A DNA stretch of 64,000 bases. Source: Psychrobacter sp. GP33. GTDB lineage: Bacteria; Pseudomonadota; Gammaproteobacteria; Pseudomonadales; Moraxellaceae. The notes under the pieces were generated by a model that worked only from the letters and a program-made list of their open reading frames with translations, ran no database searches and was not told the origin of the DNA. A program made the translations under genes and the position numbers. The DNA lies in assembly GCF_014119005.1 (NCBI RefSeq), contig NZ_JACGYX010000002.1:434001-498000 (forward strand), written 5' to 3'. Shown here piece by piece: positions 39,370 to 48,705 of this stretch. Each line of letters starts with the position of its first letter. Within the stretch, counting starts at the first letter, position 1.

Positions 39370-39404
39370 AAAAAAATCCCAAGCGCTGACTTGGGATTTT
39401 TTTT
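39370..39404 (+). terminator. Terminator of the FAH-family gene
   Basis: A perfect 14-base stem AAAAAAATCCCAAG/CTTGGGATTTTTTT with a six-base loop, 20 bases past the stop. Confidence 0.93.
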
Positions 39405-39585
39405 GTTCTTAATGGATGGTTTTTAAATGGAGTGCTTTTAACCAAAAACCGTTATGTTATTAAAAAGTCATCAAACCGTCATCAATGCTCAGTAGGATAC
39501 AGCGTAATGTATCTCCGTTATACGGCGCTACGCTTAATTGCTGAATTTGCCTGCCCCTCGCGCCCAACTGCCAAGGTGACTGAAC

Positions 39586-41811
39586 ATGACTTTATCACAT
39601 CATAAACAAAATCTTGCTCACGAAGAAATTGAAGACTCGAATCCTAGTAATAATATTGATTTTCAAACCATTATTAGTCGCCGCTTAAACCGTCGCAGTT
39701 TGTTAAAAGGGGGTACTGGATTGACCGCCGCTGCATTTTTCGGCACTTTACCGTTGGTAGGCTGTAATAGCGAGGACAGTAAGCCTAATGGACGTCCCAT
39801 TATTAAAAATGATAATACTGCGGCTATTCCTGCCTCGGGTACATTAAACCGCCCTGAAAGCTTAAAGTTTAAAGCAGTTGCCCATTCTAAAGCGGCGGAG
39901 ATGAGCGTGGCAGCAGGCTATAAGGCAGAGATAATATTGCCGCTTGGTATGCCTCTTATTTCTGGCATTGATGATTGGAAGGACAATCGCGAGCAATCGG
40001 CTGAGTCGTTTGAATGGCGTATGGGCGATAACCATGATGGCATGTGGTTCTTTGGCAAAAACGGTGCCGCTTATGACCCAAAAGCTTCGGATAATGGGCT
40101 ACTAGTCATGAACCATGAATATGTGAATAGCGCTGAGCTAAGTCCATTTGGTTACCATTTAATCAAAGATAACAATGCTGCGCCTATCTTTAAGAATCGT
40201 AGGCTTGCCAGTGATGTACGCCGTGAGGTCAATTGTCATGGGGTTGCCGTAGTTGAAATGAAGCGCCGAACTAATGGCAGCGGTTATGAGATCGTACCCA
40301 ATTCAAAGTATCATCGCCGTATTACCAGCAGTACGGTGGCGCAATTGACGGGTCCAGTAGCAGGCTCTGATTTGGTCAAAACCAAATTTGACCCGACTGG
40401 CTTGCAAACACGCGGCATTAATAATAACTGCGGTGCAGGTCTGTCACCTTGGGGCACGTATTTGACCACTGAAGAGAACTTCTTAGGTGTCTTTGCGCGT
40501 GGTCAAGATGCCAGCCAACTGACGCCAGGGCATAATTATGGTCGAGAGCGTTATGGCGCAAAAAAGGATTTCCCAGGTTTTGGGTATTTATGGCATACGC
40601 CCGAAGCCAAAGACGCCAAAATAATGGATGAATTTTCCCGTTGGGACATGACCGCAGTTGGTGTCACGGCAGCGGATGACTATCGCAATGGCTTTAATAC
40701 CTTTGGCTATATCACGGAGATTGATCCTTTTGACCCGCAGTCTGTCCCGCAAAAGCGCACCGCATTGGGTCGTTTTGCTCATGAAAACTGCGCCTATGCG
40801 CCGGTTGAGCAAGGCAAGCCAATTGTCTTTTATATGGGTGATGACGCGAGGGGCGAATATATTTATAAATTTGTCTCCAAAGCCACGTGGTCAAATAATG
40901 ATATTGGTGGCGGTCTAAAAGCCGGTAGCAAATATATGGATGACGGCACCTTATACGTTGCGGTGTTTAATGACGATGGCAGCGGTCGTTGGCAGCCACT
41001 TATCCATGGTCAAAATGGACTGAATAGCTCTAATAGTAAATTGCCTTTTAATGGACAAGACGAAGTATTAATATTTGCACGCGCAGCGGCAGATGTGCTC
41101 GGCGCCACCAAAATGGATCGTCCAGAATGGGTATCAGTCAGCCCAATTACGGGTGAGGTTTATGTGACCTTAACCAATAATAAATATCGTGGTGTCAGTG
41201 ATGACCAGCCAGTATCGGCAACCAATCCACGCAGTTATGAGACGCCCGGTAAAGCCCGTGGTAATGACAATGGTCACATTATACGCTGGGCAGAAACGGA
41301 CGGCGACCATGCAGCAACGAGCTTTGAATGGGATATTTATTTGTTTGCTGCGCCCCATGATTTAGCCGCTGAAAATCTCTCAAAACTCACGAACAATAAT
41401 GATTTTTCATCCCCAGACGGCTTATATTTTGACCCGCGTGGGGTACTGTGGATTCAAACCGATGATGGCGCATATACCGACACCAGCAGCTGTATGTTGC
41501 TTGCTGCACTGCCCGGTAAGGTGAGTGATGGCGCGCTAACCATCACGACCGCAGGGCAACAAACCCGCGTTGGCATGCCGGCCAATAATGACAATATCAA
41601 ACGTTTTTTTGTTGGACCAGAAGGCTGTGAGGTAACTGGTATTACCTTGACCCCGGATTTTAAGACGCTGTTTATTAACATTCAACATCCGGGCAATCAA
41701 TGGGGCGCCGTTGCAGGTGGCAAAATACCGCGTTCAGCCACAGTGATGATTACTAAAGAAGATGGCGATGTGATTTTAGCAGAATCATTTGCGCCTGCAA
41801 GTGCCAGTTAA
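39586..41811 (+). CDS. PhoX-like phosphatase (DUF839) with Tat signal
   Basis: Predicted exported phosphatase of the PhoX/DUF839 family, 741 residues. The twin-arginine motif RRSLLK (36-41) is followed by a hydrophobic run and Cys60 in LVGC, so it may be a Tat lipoprotein. Family motifs are LLVMNHEYVN (about 168-177), CGAGLSPWGTYLTTEENFLG (about 284-303) and SPDGLYFDPRGVLWIQTD near 606-623. PhoX enzymes use calcium and iron to release phosphate from phosphomonoesters in the periplasm. No Pho box or pst genes are visible nearby. Monocistronic with a terminator. Confidence 0.9.
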   Translation: MTLSHHKQNLAHEEIEDSNPSNNIDFQTIISRRLNRRSLLKGGTGLTAAAFFGTLPLVGCNSEDSKPNGRPIIKNDNTAAIPASGTLNRPESLKFKAVAHSKAAEMSVAAGYKAEIILPLGMPLISGIDDWKDNREQSAESFEWRMGDNHDGMWFFGKNGAAYDPKASDNGLLVMNHEYVNSAELSPFGYHLIKDNNAAPIFKNRRLASDVRREVNCHGVAVVEMKRRTNGSGYEIVPNSKYHRRITSSTVAQLTGPVAGSDLVKTKFDPTGLQTRGINNNCGAGLSPWGTYLTTEENFLGVFARGQDASQLTPGHNYGRERYGAKKDFPGFGYLWHTPEAKDAKIMDEFSRWDMTAVGVTAADDYRNGFNTFGYITEIDPFDPQSVPQKRTALGRFAHENCAYAPVEQGKPIVFYMGDDARGEYIYKFVSKATWSNNDIGGGLKAGSKYMDDGTLYVAVFNDDGSGRWQPLIHGQNGLNSSNSKLPFNGQDEVLIFARAAADVLGATKMDRPEWVSVSPITGEVYVTLTNNKYRGVSDDQPVSATNPRSYETPGKARGNDNGHIIRWAETDGDHAATSFEWDIYLFAAPHDLAAENLSKLTNNNDFSSPDGLYFDPRGVLWIQTDDGAYTDTSSCMLLAALPGKVSDGALTITTAGQQTRVGMPANNDNIKRFFVGPEGCEVTGITLTPDFKTLFINIQHPGNQWGAVAGGKIPRSATVMITKEDGDVILAESFAPASAS

Positions 41812-41917
41812 GCGTACAAGATAAAGGGATGTCATTAATCAGCTTTAACTAAACAGATGCAGTATTGTATCGATATCTAGATTATAACTTTATCAAGTAT
41901 CAATGCCATTTTTACCG

Positions 41918-41950
41918 AAAAAAACCCCAAATCATCACTTGGGGTTTTGC
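41918..41950 (+). terminator. Terminator of the PhoX-like gene
   Basis: AAAACCCCAA and TTGGGGTTTT form a 10-base perfect stem with an eight-base loop, about 110 bases past the stop. Confidence 0.88.
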
Positions 41951-42043
41951 GTTTGAATAAGCTTAATGTCATCATTCTCTTCTGTTTTTCTCATTAACAG
42001 GCTAGTATATGAGGCCATCCTTATCGTTGAAACTATCAAAATT

Positions 42044-43507
42044 ATGCCCAATACTAAGCCAATCGATACTATCCATGATCTCTTTGCTCATCCTCACGAT
42101 GATTCTGAGAATCAACCTAGCAGTGAATCTAGCAAGGGTTTTCAGGATAATGTATATGAGCAGTTGGCTAATCTTGATTACATTTACATGGATAAGCAAG
42201 CAACGTTAAGCCTGGATAACAGCGATGATGATATCAATCGTGAACCTGTCAATTTGGTTGATTTTTTTGAAGGGTTGGCGCAGCTGGTGACGATGGGTGT
42301 GGTAGAAGTCACCGATATTGCAGAAGCTATCCACCGTGAGATCGTTTTGCGTCCATTAGGGCGATTTAATGACCGCAATCAAAGTAAGTGGCAGCGCGGT
42401 CTTGTCGGGCGTATCTATGGTACGGTACGACATGCCTCGCGGCTGATAGGTGATAATGTCGCATCAGGAGTCAGATTGTACGACAGTATATTGAATAAGA
42501 AAAATATTCAACCGCTCCCTGAAAAGCTAAAACGATTGGTCAATGTACTGAATGGGGTCATGGGTCATCATCTGGTTACGCATCATAATCCGCTCGCTAT
42601 TCCGATGGTATTCTATGATAGATACGGATATTTGCAACAAGGTGAAGTAGCAGGGCGTATTGTCATTCTATGTCATGGTCTTTGCATGAGTCATTTAAGC
42701 TGGCATCCTTTCGAAAATGACGGTTTAGGTGAACGTATCATCCAAAGTCAGCCGACACTTACCGTTTTATATCTTGATTACAATACAGGGCGCCACATCT
42801 CAAGTAATGGACGCAACCTCTCTAAAGTTATCCAGAACTTAGCAGATAATAATCCAAACATTACACAGATTGATTTGATTGGCCATAGTATGGGTGGGTT
42901 GGTCGCGCGTAGTGCGCTATTTTATGGCAAGCAACAAGGCTTTAACTGGGTAAAACGCGTGGGAAATCTCATTACCCTTGGTTCACCGCATCATGGCGCG
43001 AGCCTTGAGCGTATTGGTAATTTTGTACAAGATAGGATTGCAAAGCTACCTTTTGCGGGGTCGTTAGCCAAACTTGGGGATTTGCGTAGTGCAGGTATCA
43101 TCGACCTGCGTCATGGCAGTATTCGTGATGAAGATTGGCAGTATTTAGAAGGTCGCAGTATTCTTCCCCATGAATTTCGCCATCCTGCTGAACTGCCACT
43201 GCATGTTCATACCTACTTAGTTGCAGGCACATTAGCTGAGGCTCATTACGATTTTATGGCTGCAAGCTTGTTAGGTGATGGATTGGTCACGATAGACTCA
43301 GCGTTAGGTGAGCATACTGACGAGCATGTGTTATTTGTGCCAGAAGGGCATAAGGCAATTTTTTATGGAGTGAGTCATTACGATTTACTGTATAACGACA
43401 GGGTGCATAAGCAAGTCATTGCATGGCTATTACAGAATGGGCGCAGCGATAATATACCTAATGTTTGCATACAGTCTTATCCTGATGAGCTTGGCGTGGT
43501 AATTTAA
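42044..43507 (+). CDS. Alpha/beta hydrolase, lipase-like (PGAP1-like fold)
   Basis: A 487-residue protein with a C-terminal lipase-like alpha/beta hydrolase domain. The oxyanion-loop motif is VILCHGLCMSHLSWHPF (about 207-223), the nucleophile elbow is GHSMGGLVAR (about 285-294), and ITLGSPHHGASLERIGN follows. A late His in VSHYDLLYN is the likely catalytic base. The N-terminal 200 residues are helical and unassigned, with no signal peptide. The frame opens at 41966, only about 15 bases past the previous terminator, so ATG 42044 is preferred although neither has a clear ribosome binding site. The substrate is unknown. Confidence 0.8.
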   Translation: MPNTKPIDTIHDLFAHPHDDSENQPSSESSKGFQDNVYEQLANLDYIYMDKQATLSLDNSDDDINREPVNLVDFFEGLAQLVTMGVVEVTDIAEAIHREIVLRPLGRFNDRNQSKWQRGLVGRIYGTVRHASRLIGDNVASGVRLYDSILNKKNIQPLPEKLKRLVNVLNGVMGHHLVTHHNPLAIPMVFYDRYGYLQQGEVAGRIVILCHGLCMSHLSWHPFENDGLGERIIQSQPTLTVLYLDYNTGRHISSNGRNLSKVIQNLADNNPNITQIDLIGHSMGGLVARSALFYGKQQGFNWVKRVGNLITLGSPHHGASLERIGNFVQDRIAKLPFAGSLAKLGDLRSAGIIDLRHGSIRDEDWQYLEGRSILPHEFRHPAELPLHVHTYLVAGTLAEAHYDFMAASLLGDGLVTIDSALGEHTDEHVLFVPEGHKAIFYGVSHYDLLYNDRVHKQVIAWLLQNGRSDNIPNVCIQSYPDELGVVI

Positions 43508-43610
43508 AATCTGTCGGATGATTTGAAGGTTTTATATGTCAAATAAAGTAGCAGTAGCAACGTTGTAAATCAAGATATTAGAGCAGTCTTTATCACCTTT
43601 TTATAATTTA

Positions 43611-43645
43611 AAAAAACCCTTAAACATTACGCTCAAGGGTTTTTG
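43611..43645 (-). terminator. Terminator between the hydrolase and hslO
   Basis: AAAAAACCCTT and AAGGGTTTTT pair around a 13-base loop, between two convergent genes. It probably serves both. Confidence 0.85.
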
Positions 43646-43690
43646 ATAATTCATTAAACTTAACTAAACGGCTAAATAGCTAAACAAAAG

Positions 43691-44683
43691 TTATTCAGTA
43701 AATATCTCAGCGATATCCTCTTTATCAAATCGATAAATCGCGCCGCAAAATCCGCAATCCATTTCAAACTGACCGCCTTGCTCGTCACAAATATCCAGCA
43801 TCTCATCTTGCCCGATTTGTAATATCGCTGTCTCGCATTTCTCTTTTGAGCAGGTACAGCCAAAGGTTAATGCTACAGGCTCTGGCAAGACCACATCTTC
43901 TTCATTGTACAAACGATATAACAATTCAGTGGTTGGTAATGTGGTCAACTCTTCAGGCTTAATGGTACGGGTCAATACGGACAAGCGCGGCCATAAATCA
44001 TTATCGACGTGCTCTTGCTCTTCGTCATCACGACGCGGCAATAACTGCACTAAAATACCACCTGCTTGCAAACCGTCCGATGCCAAGTTAATTAGCGTTG
44101 GAATCTGGGCTGATTGTTTTTGATAATGAGCTAAGCAGTCGGCTAAATTGTCATGGCTGCGCTCAACAATACCTTGATACGGCTCGCCACCTTTAGGCTG
44201 AATATTAATAAATAATACCCCTTGCCCAAATGCGCCCAGCTCAGCAAAAGCATCATTGGCGCTGGTCATATTTTCCCACGCCTGTACTTGCTCATCGTTA
44301 TCTGCTTTCCAGCTGGCAAGGGCGCGGATGACACCATCTTGGTCACATTCTGCCATTGCCCAATTCAGCAAGCTGTCTTTATCAGACGACTGCAATTGAA
44401 TGGATAAGTGACCATCGATTTTGACCGTACCAATCAATAAACTTGCCGCCGTCAGCATCTCACCCAATAAGCGTTTGATAGCTTCAGGATAAGGCTTTTG
44501 GGCAATGGTGCTCGCATAACTGCGTGATAAACGCACCACATCACCGCGCACGGGTGACTCTTGAATAAAAAAGCGTTGGCGCACATCGTTATCGAGTACG
44601 ACGTTATCGAGTACGACGTTATCGATAGGAGTGGTATCAGACTGAGGGTGCTCAGGATTTAGGGCTTGCGAATCTTGGGTCAT
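43691..44683 (-). CDS. hslO: Redox-regulated chaperone Hsp33
   Basis: Cytoplasmic chaperone that becomes active when its zinc-bound cysteines are oxidised. The 330 residues are slightly longer than usual (about 290). The C-terminal redox switch is CTCSKEKC (Cys276, 278, 283) and CGFC (Cys310, 313). The family normally has four zinc ligands, so one of the first three may be extra. N-terminal motifs are VRLSRSYAS and MLTAASLLIGTVKIDGHLSIQLQ. The N-terminal tail holds the repeat VVLDN, from a 15-base tandem repeat (44587-44626). Single gene, divergent from gltI. Confidence 0.94.
   Translation of the reverse strand: MTQDSQALNPEHPQSDTTPIDNVVLDNVVLDNDVRQRFFIQESPVRGDVVRLSRSYASTIAQKPYPEAIKRLLGEMLTAASLLIGTVKIDGHLSIQLQSSDKDSLLNWAMAECDQDGVIRALASWKADNDEQVQAWENMTSANDAFAELGAFGQGVLFINIQPKGGEPYQGIVERSHDNLADCLAHYQKQSAQIPTLINLASDGLQAGGILVQLLPRRDDEEQEHVDNDLWPRLSVLTRTIKPEELTTLPTTELLYRLYNEEDVVLPEPVALTFGCTCSKEKCETAILQIGQDEMLDICDEQGGQFEMDCGFCGAIYRFDKEDIAEIFTE
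44587..44626 (-). repeat. 15-base tandem repeat inside hslO
   Basis: CGTTATCGAGTACGA occurs twice without a break (44587-44601, 44602-44616), followed by a partial third copy CGTTATCGAT. The frame is kept, adding VVLDN units to the unconserved N-terminal tail. Slippage could vary the copy number between strains. Confidence 0.85.
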
Positions 44684-45073
44684 AAGTCAGGTGTATGGTT
44701 AAGAAGTTGCTAACTTTATGGGGATTATTCCTCATTTATCAATATTCACTAGCCATACTTAACCGTTAACGGCTATTTTTTAAGCGTATTACGACCGTTA
44801 ATAGTTAATAACAACCCTTTAGATAACATTGAATATTTATAGATGAGCTAAATTTGTCAAGACAGCGCGCTTTTTGCCCAGCGTATCGCTCTATACACTA
44901 AAGAACTTTACTAACGTTGGGAATGTTGATATAAAGTAACATTAAGTTTCATTACTATAAACTAGAGTAACATCAGGGATGCATAGCGGTTATGTTGCTG
45001 ATAACCATGCGGTTTTAATAGCTTTTTAGTATCTCTGCCAAATTGGTCACAATGTGATAAAAGGATATATCTC
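44684..45073. other. Divergent intergenic region between hslO and gltI
   Basis: A 390-base spacer. It contains the direct repeat AGTAACAT at 44935-44942 and 44966-44973 (31 bases apart, about three helical turns) and the palindrome TCACAATGTGA at 45047-45057, close to the gltI start. Both could be operator sites for the glutamate importer. No promoter pair is clear. Confidence 0.4.
45047..45057. promoter_or_regulatory. TCACAATGTGA palindrome upstream of gltI
   Basis: A symmetric 11-base site 16 bases before the gltI start codon. The same site, within the 13-base identity GTCACAATGTGAT, occurs upstream of zipA (57515-57525). So close to the start it would overlap the ribosome binding region. 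Confidence 0.3.
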
Positions 45074-46054
45074 ATGGCTTATGCACTATCAAAACCCTTA
45101 ACATTAGTCGCTTTTATGGCATTAACTTTGACGGGTTGTAACAATAGCAATCAATCTACCTCTACAGATGGCTCAGCAGATAGTACTGCTAACGATTCGA
45201 GCACCAATGCTGCCGATACCTTACAGAAAATTAAGGACTCCGGCACTATCGTGGTTGGCTATCGTGACTCCTCTATTCCGTTTTCATACATTGCTGCCGA
45301 CCCAAATCAGCCAATGGGTTATGCGCATGATTTAGAAATGAAAGTTGTAGAAGCAGTAAAAGATAAGCTAAACATGCCAGATCTAAAAGTCCGTTACAAC
45401 CTAATTACTTCGCAAACGCGAATTCCATTGGTACAAAACGGTACGATAGACTTTGAATGTGGATCAACCACCAATAACGAAGAACGCCAAAAACAAGTTG
45501 CTTTCTCTAATGGATTCTTTGAGATTGGCACGCGCCTGTTGACCAAAGCCAACTCTGGTATTAAAGACTTTGAAGACTTAAAAGGAAAAGCAGTAGTCAC
45601 TACTGCAGGCACGACATCAGAGCGTTATATCCGTCAATATAATGATGAGAAGAAACTGGGTGCGAGTATTATCTCCGCAAAAGACCACGGTGAGGCTTTC
45701 CTCATGCTTGAAAGTGGTCGTGCGGATGCCTTTATGATGGATGATGTGTTGCTAGCAGGCGAAAAAGCCAAAGCGAAAAACCCCAATGATTGGGTTATCG
45801 TGGGTAAACCGCAATCGTTTGAGATTTATGGCTGTATGATGCGTAAAGACGACCCTGAATTTAAAGCAGTGGTCGATGAAGCATTAGCCAATGTTTATAA
45901 ATCAGGTGAAATTAACAGCATCTATGACAAATGGTTCTTAAATCCGATTCCACCAAAAAATGTCAATTTAAACTTTGAGATGTCGGACAACTTAAAAGCG
46001 CTTATTGCCAATCCACATGATAGCGACCAGCCTAAAGAAGCGACTGCTCAGTAA
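45074..46054 (+). CDS. gltI: Glutamate/aspartate binding lipoprotein GltI
   Basis: Periplasmic binding protein of the glutamate/aspartate ABC importer, 326 residues with a lipobox LTGC (Cys about 22). It opens LQKIKDSGTIVVGYRDSSIPFSYI, and FECGSTTNNEERQKQVAFSNGFF (about 134-156) is typical of GltI. The sequence then continues KGKAVVTTAGTTSERYIRQYN. It is the first gene of gltIJKL; spacing to gltJ is 107 bases. The start has AAGGA nine bases upstream. Confidence 0.95.
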   Translation: MAYALSKPLTLVAFMALTLTGCNNSNQSTSTDGSADSTANDSSTNAADTLQKIKDSGTIVVGYRDSSIPFSYIAADPNQPMGYAHDLEMKVVEAVKDKLNMPDLKVRYNLITSQTRIPLVQNGTIDFECGSTTNNEERQKQVAFSNGFFEIGTRLLTKANSGIKDFEDLKGKAVVTTAGTTSERYIRQYNDEKKLGASIISAKDHGEAFLMLESGRADAFMMDDVLLAGEKAKAKNPNDWVIVGKPQSFEIYGCMMRKDDPEFKAVVDEALANVYKSGEINSIYDKWFLNPIPPKNVNLNFEMSDNLKALIANPHDSDQPKEATAQ

Positions 46055-46161
46055 CGACTTTTTGTCCCTGAATATAGTTCGTTCATGCGTCAGGTATATA
46101 TGTTTAATCATGTACATTGCCTGACGTATGCGCCTATTAATCGCGACTCGGAGAGACAATT

Positions 46162-46908
46162 ATGAACTATAGCTGGAACTGGGGTGTGCTCTTTGAGCGG
46201 ACTGGCATTGGCAGTGAGCTGTATATTCACTGGATGATTACCGGTCTTGGCTGGCTGTTATTAATTGGTAGTGTCGCGTGGGCGATTGCTATGGTCGTTG
46301 GTACGGTATTCGGTATCATGCGCACATTACCCAATAAAACGGCTCGTGGTATTGGCACCGCTTACGTGACATTTTTTCGTAATATACCGTTACTGGTGCA
46401 GCTGTTCTTTTGGTTTTATATTGCCCCTGGTTGGCTCACGCCTGCACTACAAGAATGGTGGTATAAAGGCTTGTCACCGAATACGTCCGCCATGCTCTCA
46501 GCCAGTATTGGTCTGGGGTTATTCACTGCTGCACGTATTGTCGAACAGGTTCGTACTGGTATTGACTCTTTGCCAAGAGGTCAAATCAATGCCGCTTATG
46601 CCCTCGGGTTGACAGTGCCGCAAGCTTATAAAGAAGTCCTGCTGCCCCAAGCTTTTCGCGTTATCTTACCGCCGCTTAGCTCGGAGCTGACCAACTGTTT
46701 TAAAAATGCGTCGGTTGCCTCGCTCGTTGGGGTCATGGAATTGATTAGCCAAACCAAAACCATTAGTGAATATACCCAAAATAGCCTTGAGATTTATACT
46801 TATGCGACCGTTATTTATTTGGTATTTAACTTATCGTTAATTGCCATTATGGGCTTTATTGAGCGCAAACTGCGTGTACCTGGGCTTATCGCAGGAGGTC
46901 AAAAATGA
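46162..46908 (+). CDS. gltJ: Glutamate/aspartate ABC permease GltJ
   Basis: Channel subunit of the glutamate/aspartate importer, 248 residues. MITGLGWLLLIGSVAWAIAMVVG begins the transmembrane part. TFFRNIPLLVQLFFWFYI is the family stretch, and the EAA loop is GQINAAYALGLTVPQAYKEVLLPQAFR (about 143-169). GGAGAGA is directly upstream of the ATG. The stop overlaps the gltK start by four bases (ATGA), so the two are translationally coupled. Confidence 0.95.
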   Translation: MNYSWNWGVLFERTGIGSELYIHWMITGLGWLLLIGSVAWAIAMVVGTVFGIMRTLPNKTARGIGTAYVTFFRNIPLLVQLFFWFYIAPGWLTPALQEWWYKGLSPNTSAMLSASIGLGLFTAARIVEQVRTGIDSLPRGQINAAYALGLTVPQAYKEVLLPQAFRVILPPLSSELTNCFKNASVASLVGVMELISQTKTISEYTQNSLEIYTYATVIYLVFNLSLIAIMGFIERKLRVPGLIAGGQK

Positions 46909-47576
46909 ATATGATGACTGAACTTGCCACGGCTTATCCAGGTTTGATGGGCGGCATGCTCACCACATTAAAGGTGCTTTTTTTAGCCATTATCGGTGGT
47001 ATTGGACTGGGTACGGTGCTGGCATTAATGCGCCTATCGGGTATCAAAGCGCTTGAAATTCCAGCCAAACTCTACGTTAATTACTTTCGTTCAGTACCGC
47101 TATTATTGGTGCTGCTATGGTTTTACTTTGCCGTACCAATGCTATATTTTTGGATAGCAGGTAAATATCTGCAACTTGATACCGCGTTTACCTCTTGTGT
47201 GGTCGCGTTTATGATGTTTGAGGCAGCCTATTTTTCTGAGGTGGTGCGCGCTGGTATTCAGTCTATTGGAAGTGGTCAGGTCAATGCAGCTAAAGCTGTA
47301 GGGATGACGTATGGGCAAACCATGCGTTTGATTATTTTGCCGCAAGCCTTTCGTAAAATGCTACCGCTGATTTTGCAACAATGTATTATTCTATTCCAAG
47401 ATACGACTTTGGTTTTTGCTATCGGTTTGACCGATTTTTTCCGTGCCGCCTATGTTCGCGGTGAGTTGATGGGATTATTAACCCCTTATATTTTAGGCGC
47501 GGGCGCGGTCTATTTTATTATTAGTCTTAGCGCGTCTATTGGGGTGCAACAAATCCAAAAACGTCTGAGATTTTAA
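46905..47576 (+). CDS. gltK: Glutamate/aspartate ABC permease GltK
   Basis: Second channel subunit, 223 residues, with about five helices. NYFRSVPLLLVLLWFYFAVP is the family stretch, and the EAA loop is GQVNAAKAVGMTYGQTMRLIILPQAFRKM (about 123-151). It starts inside the last codons of gltJ, so the pair is made in fixed ratio. GltL follows after 109 bases. Confidence 0.95.
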   Translation: MNMMTELATAYPGLMGGMLTTLKVLFLAIIGGIGLGTVLALMRLSGIKALEIPAKLYVNYFRSVPLLLVLLWFYFAVPMLYFWIAGKYLQLDTAFTSCVVAFMMFEAAYFSEVVRAGIQSIGSGQVNAAKAVGMTYGQTMRLIILPQAFRKMLPLILQQCIILFQDTTLVFAIGLTDFFRAAYVRGELMGLLTPYILGAGAVYFIISLSASIGVQQIQKRLRF

Positions 47577-47685
47577 TAAAGTCTGACGTACCTTTTGACT
47601 AAAAGTGTTTAAGCTATATCGTACGACTGGGTAATGCCAATGATTAATAAAAGTTATCCAAAAAAGTAACGGCTAGGAGCCAGCG

Positions 47686-48489
47686 ATGAATAATCCTGAT
47701 ACGTATATTAATGAGTTTGGCGGGCTGGTCACGGATAACGGTCATGCTAGTGATGAGATTGTCATTAAGATGACTGGTGTAAGTAAGTGGTATGGCGATT
47801 TCCAAGTGCTGACCGACTGTACCGCGCACGTACATAAAGGCGATGTGGTCGTAGTTTGTGGTCCATCGGGCAGTGGTAAATCAACGTTAATTAAAACCGT
47901 GAACGGGCTTGAGCCGTTCCAAAAAGGTGAAATACTGGTCAGTGGGATTTCTGTCGGTGCGCCAAAGACTAATTTGCCAAAATTGCGTAGCCAAGTTGGG
48001 ATGGTGTTTCAGCATTTTGAACTGTTTCCACATCTGACCATTATGGATAATTTGACTGTCGCACAAATCAAAGTATTGGGTCGCAAGGAAGATGACGCTA
48101 AGAAAAAGGCAATGGCGTATCTTGATCGAGTAGGATTGACGGTACAGGCGAAGAAGTATCCGGCTGAACTATCCGGCGGACAGCAGCAGCGTGTGGCAAT
48201 TGCACGGGCGTTGGCGATGGATCCGGTGGCCATGTTATTCGATGAACCGACTTCCGCGCTTGACCCTGAGATGATTCAAGAAGTGCTCGATGTGATGGTA
48301 GAGCTGACCCGCGATGGCATGACCATGATGTGTGTGACTCATGAAATGGGCTTTGCCAGCCAAGTTGCTAACCGGGTTATCTTTATGGATGAAGGTTATA
48401 TCGTTGAAAACTGTAGTAAAAATGAATTCTTTGAAGGGGCGCGTAGTGAACGGGCACAGAAGTTTTTATCAAAAATTTTAAATCAGTAA
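47686..48489 (+). CDS. gltL: Glutamate/aspartate ABC ATPase GltL
   Basis: ATPase of the glutamate/aspartate importer, 267 residues. Walker A is GPSGSGKST (about 58-66), the signature is [19 protein letters not shown], Walker B is [14 protein letters not shown], and the switch His is in VTHEMG. It is about 25 residues longer at the N-terminus than usual (about 241); ATG 47686 with GGAGCC upstream supports the longer form. A terminator ends the operon. Confidence 0.95.
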   Translation: MNNPDTYINEFGGLVTDNGHASDEIVIKMTGVSKWYGDFQVLTDCTAHVHKGDVVVVCGPSGSGKSTLIKTVNGLEPFQKGEILVSGISVGAPKTNLPKLRSQVGMVFQHFELFPHLTIMDNLTVAQIKVLGRKEDDAKKKAMAYLDRVGLTVQAKKYPAELSGGQQQRVAIARALAMDPVAMLFDEPTSALDPEMIQEVLDVMVELTRDGMTMMCVTHEMGFASQVANRVIFMDEGYIVENCSKNEFFEGARSERAQKFLSKILNQ

Positions 48490-48517
48490 TGTATTCATTA
48501 TTGCCCTTTATGACTGT

Positions 48518-48546
48518 AAAAAGCGCCTATCTTTCGGGCGCTTTTT
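48518..48546 (+). terminator. Terminator of the gltIJKL operon
   Basis: AAAAAGCGCC and GGGCGCTTTTT pair around TATCTTTC, 28 bases past the gltL stop. Confidence 0.93.
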
Positions 48547-48705
48547 GTTGTCGGATGAGCGCTTATCTATTTACTGCTATACTCTTTAGCACTATGATGA
48601 TTTATCCTTAAAACAATGACTCACGCTATTTAAAGAATAGCCGTCTATAAAAAATTCACGGTATACCTTTATATTTATGGTTATAACAATTATTCTGGAG
48701 CTTTT

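Noticed and set aside
45047-45057. CRP binding site at TCACAATGTGA
   Set aside because: The half-sites are in reversed order relative to the CRP consensus (TGTGA-N6-TCACA) and have no six-base spacer.
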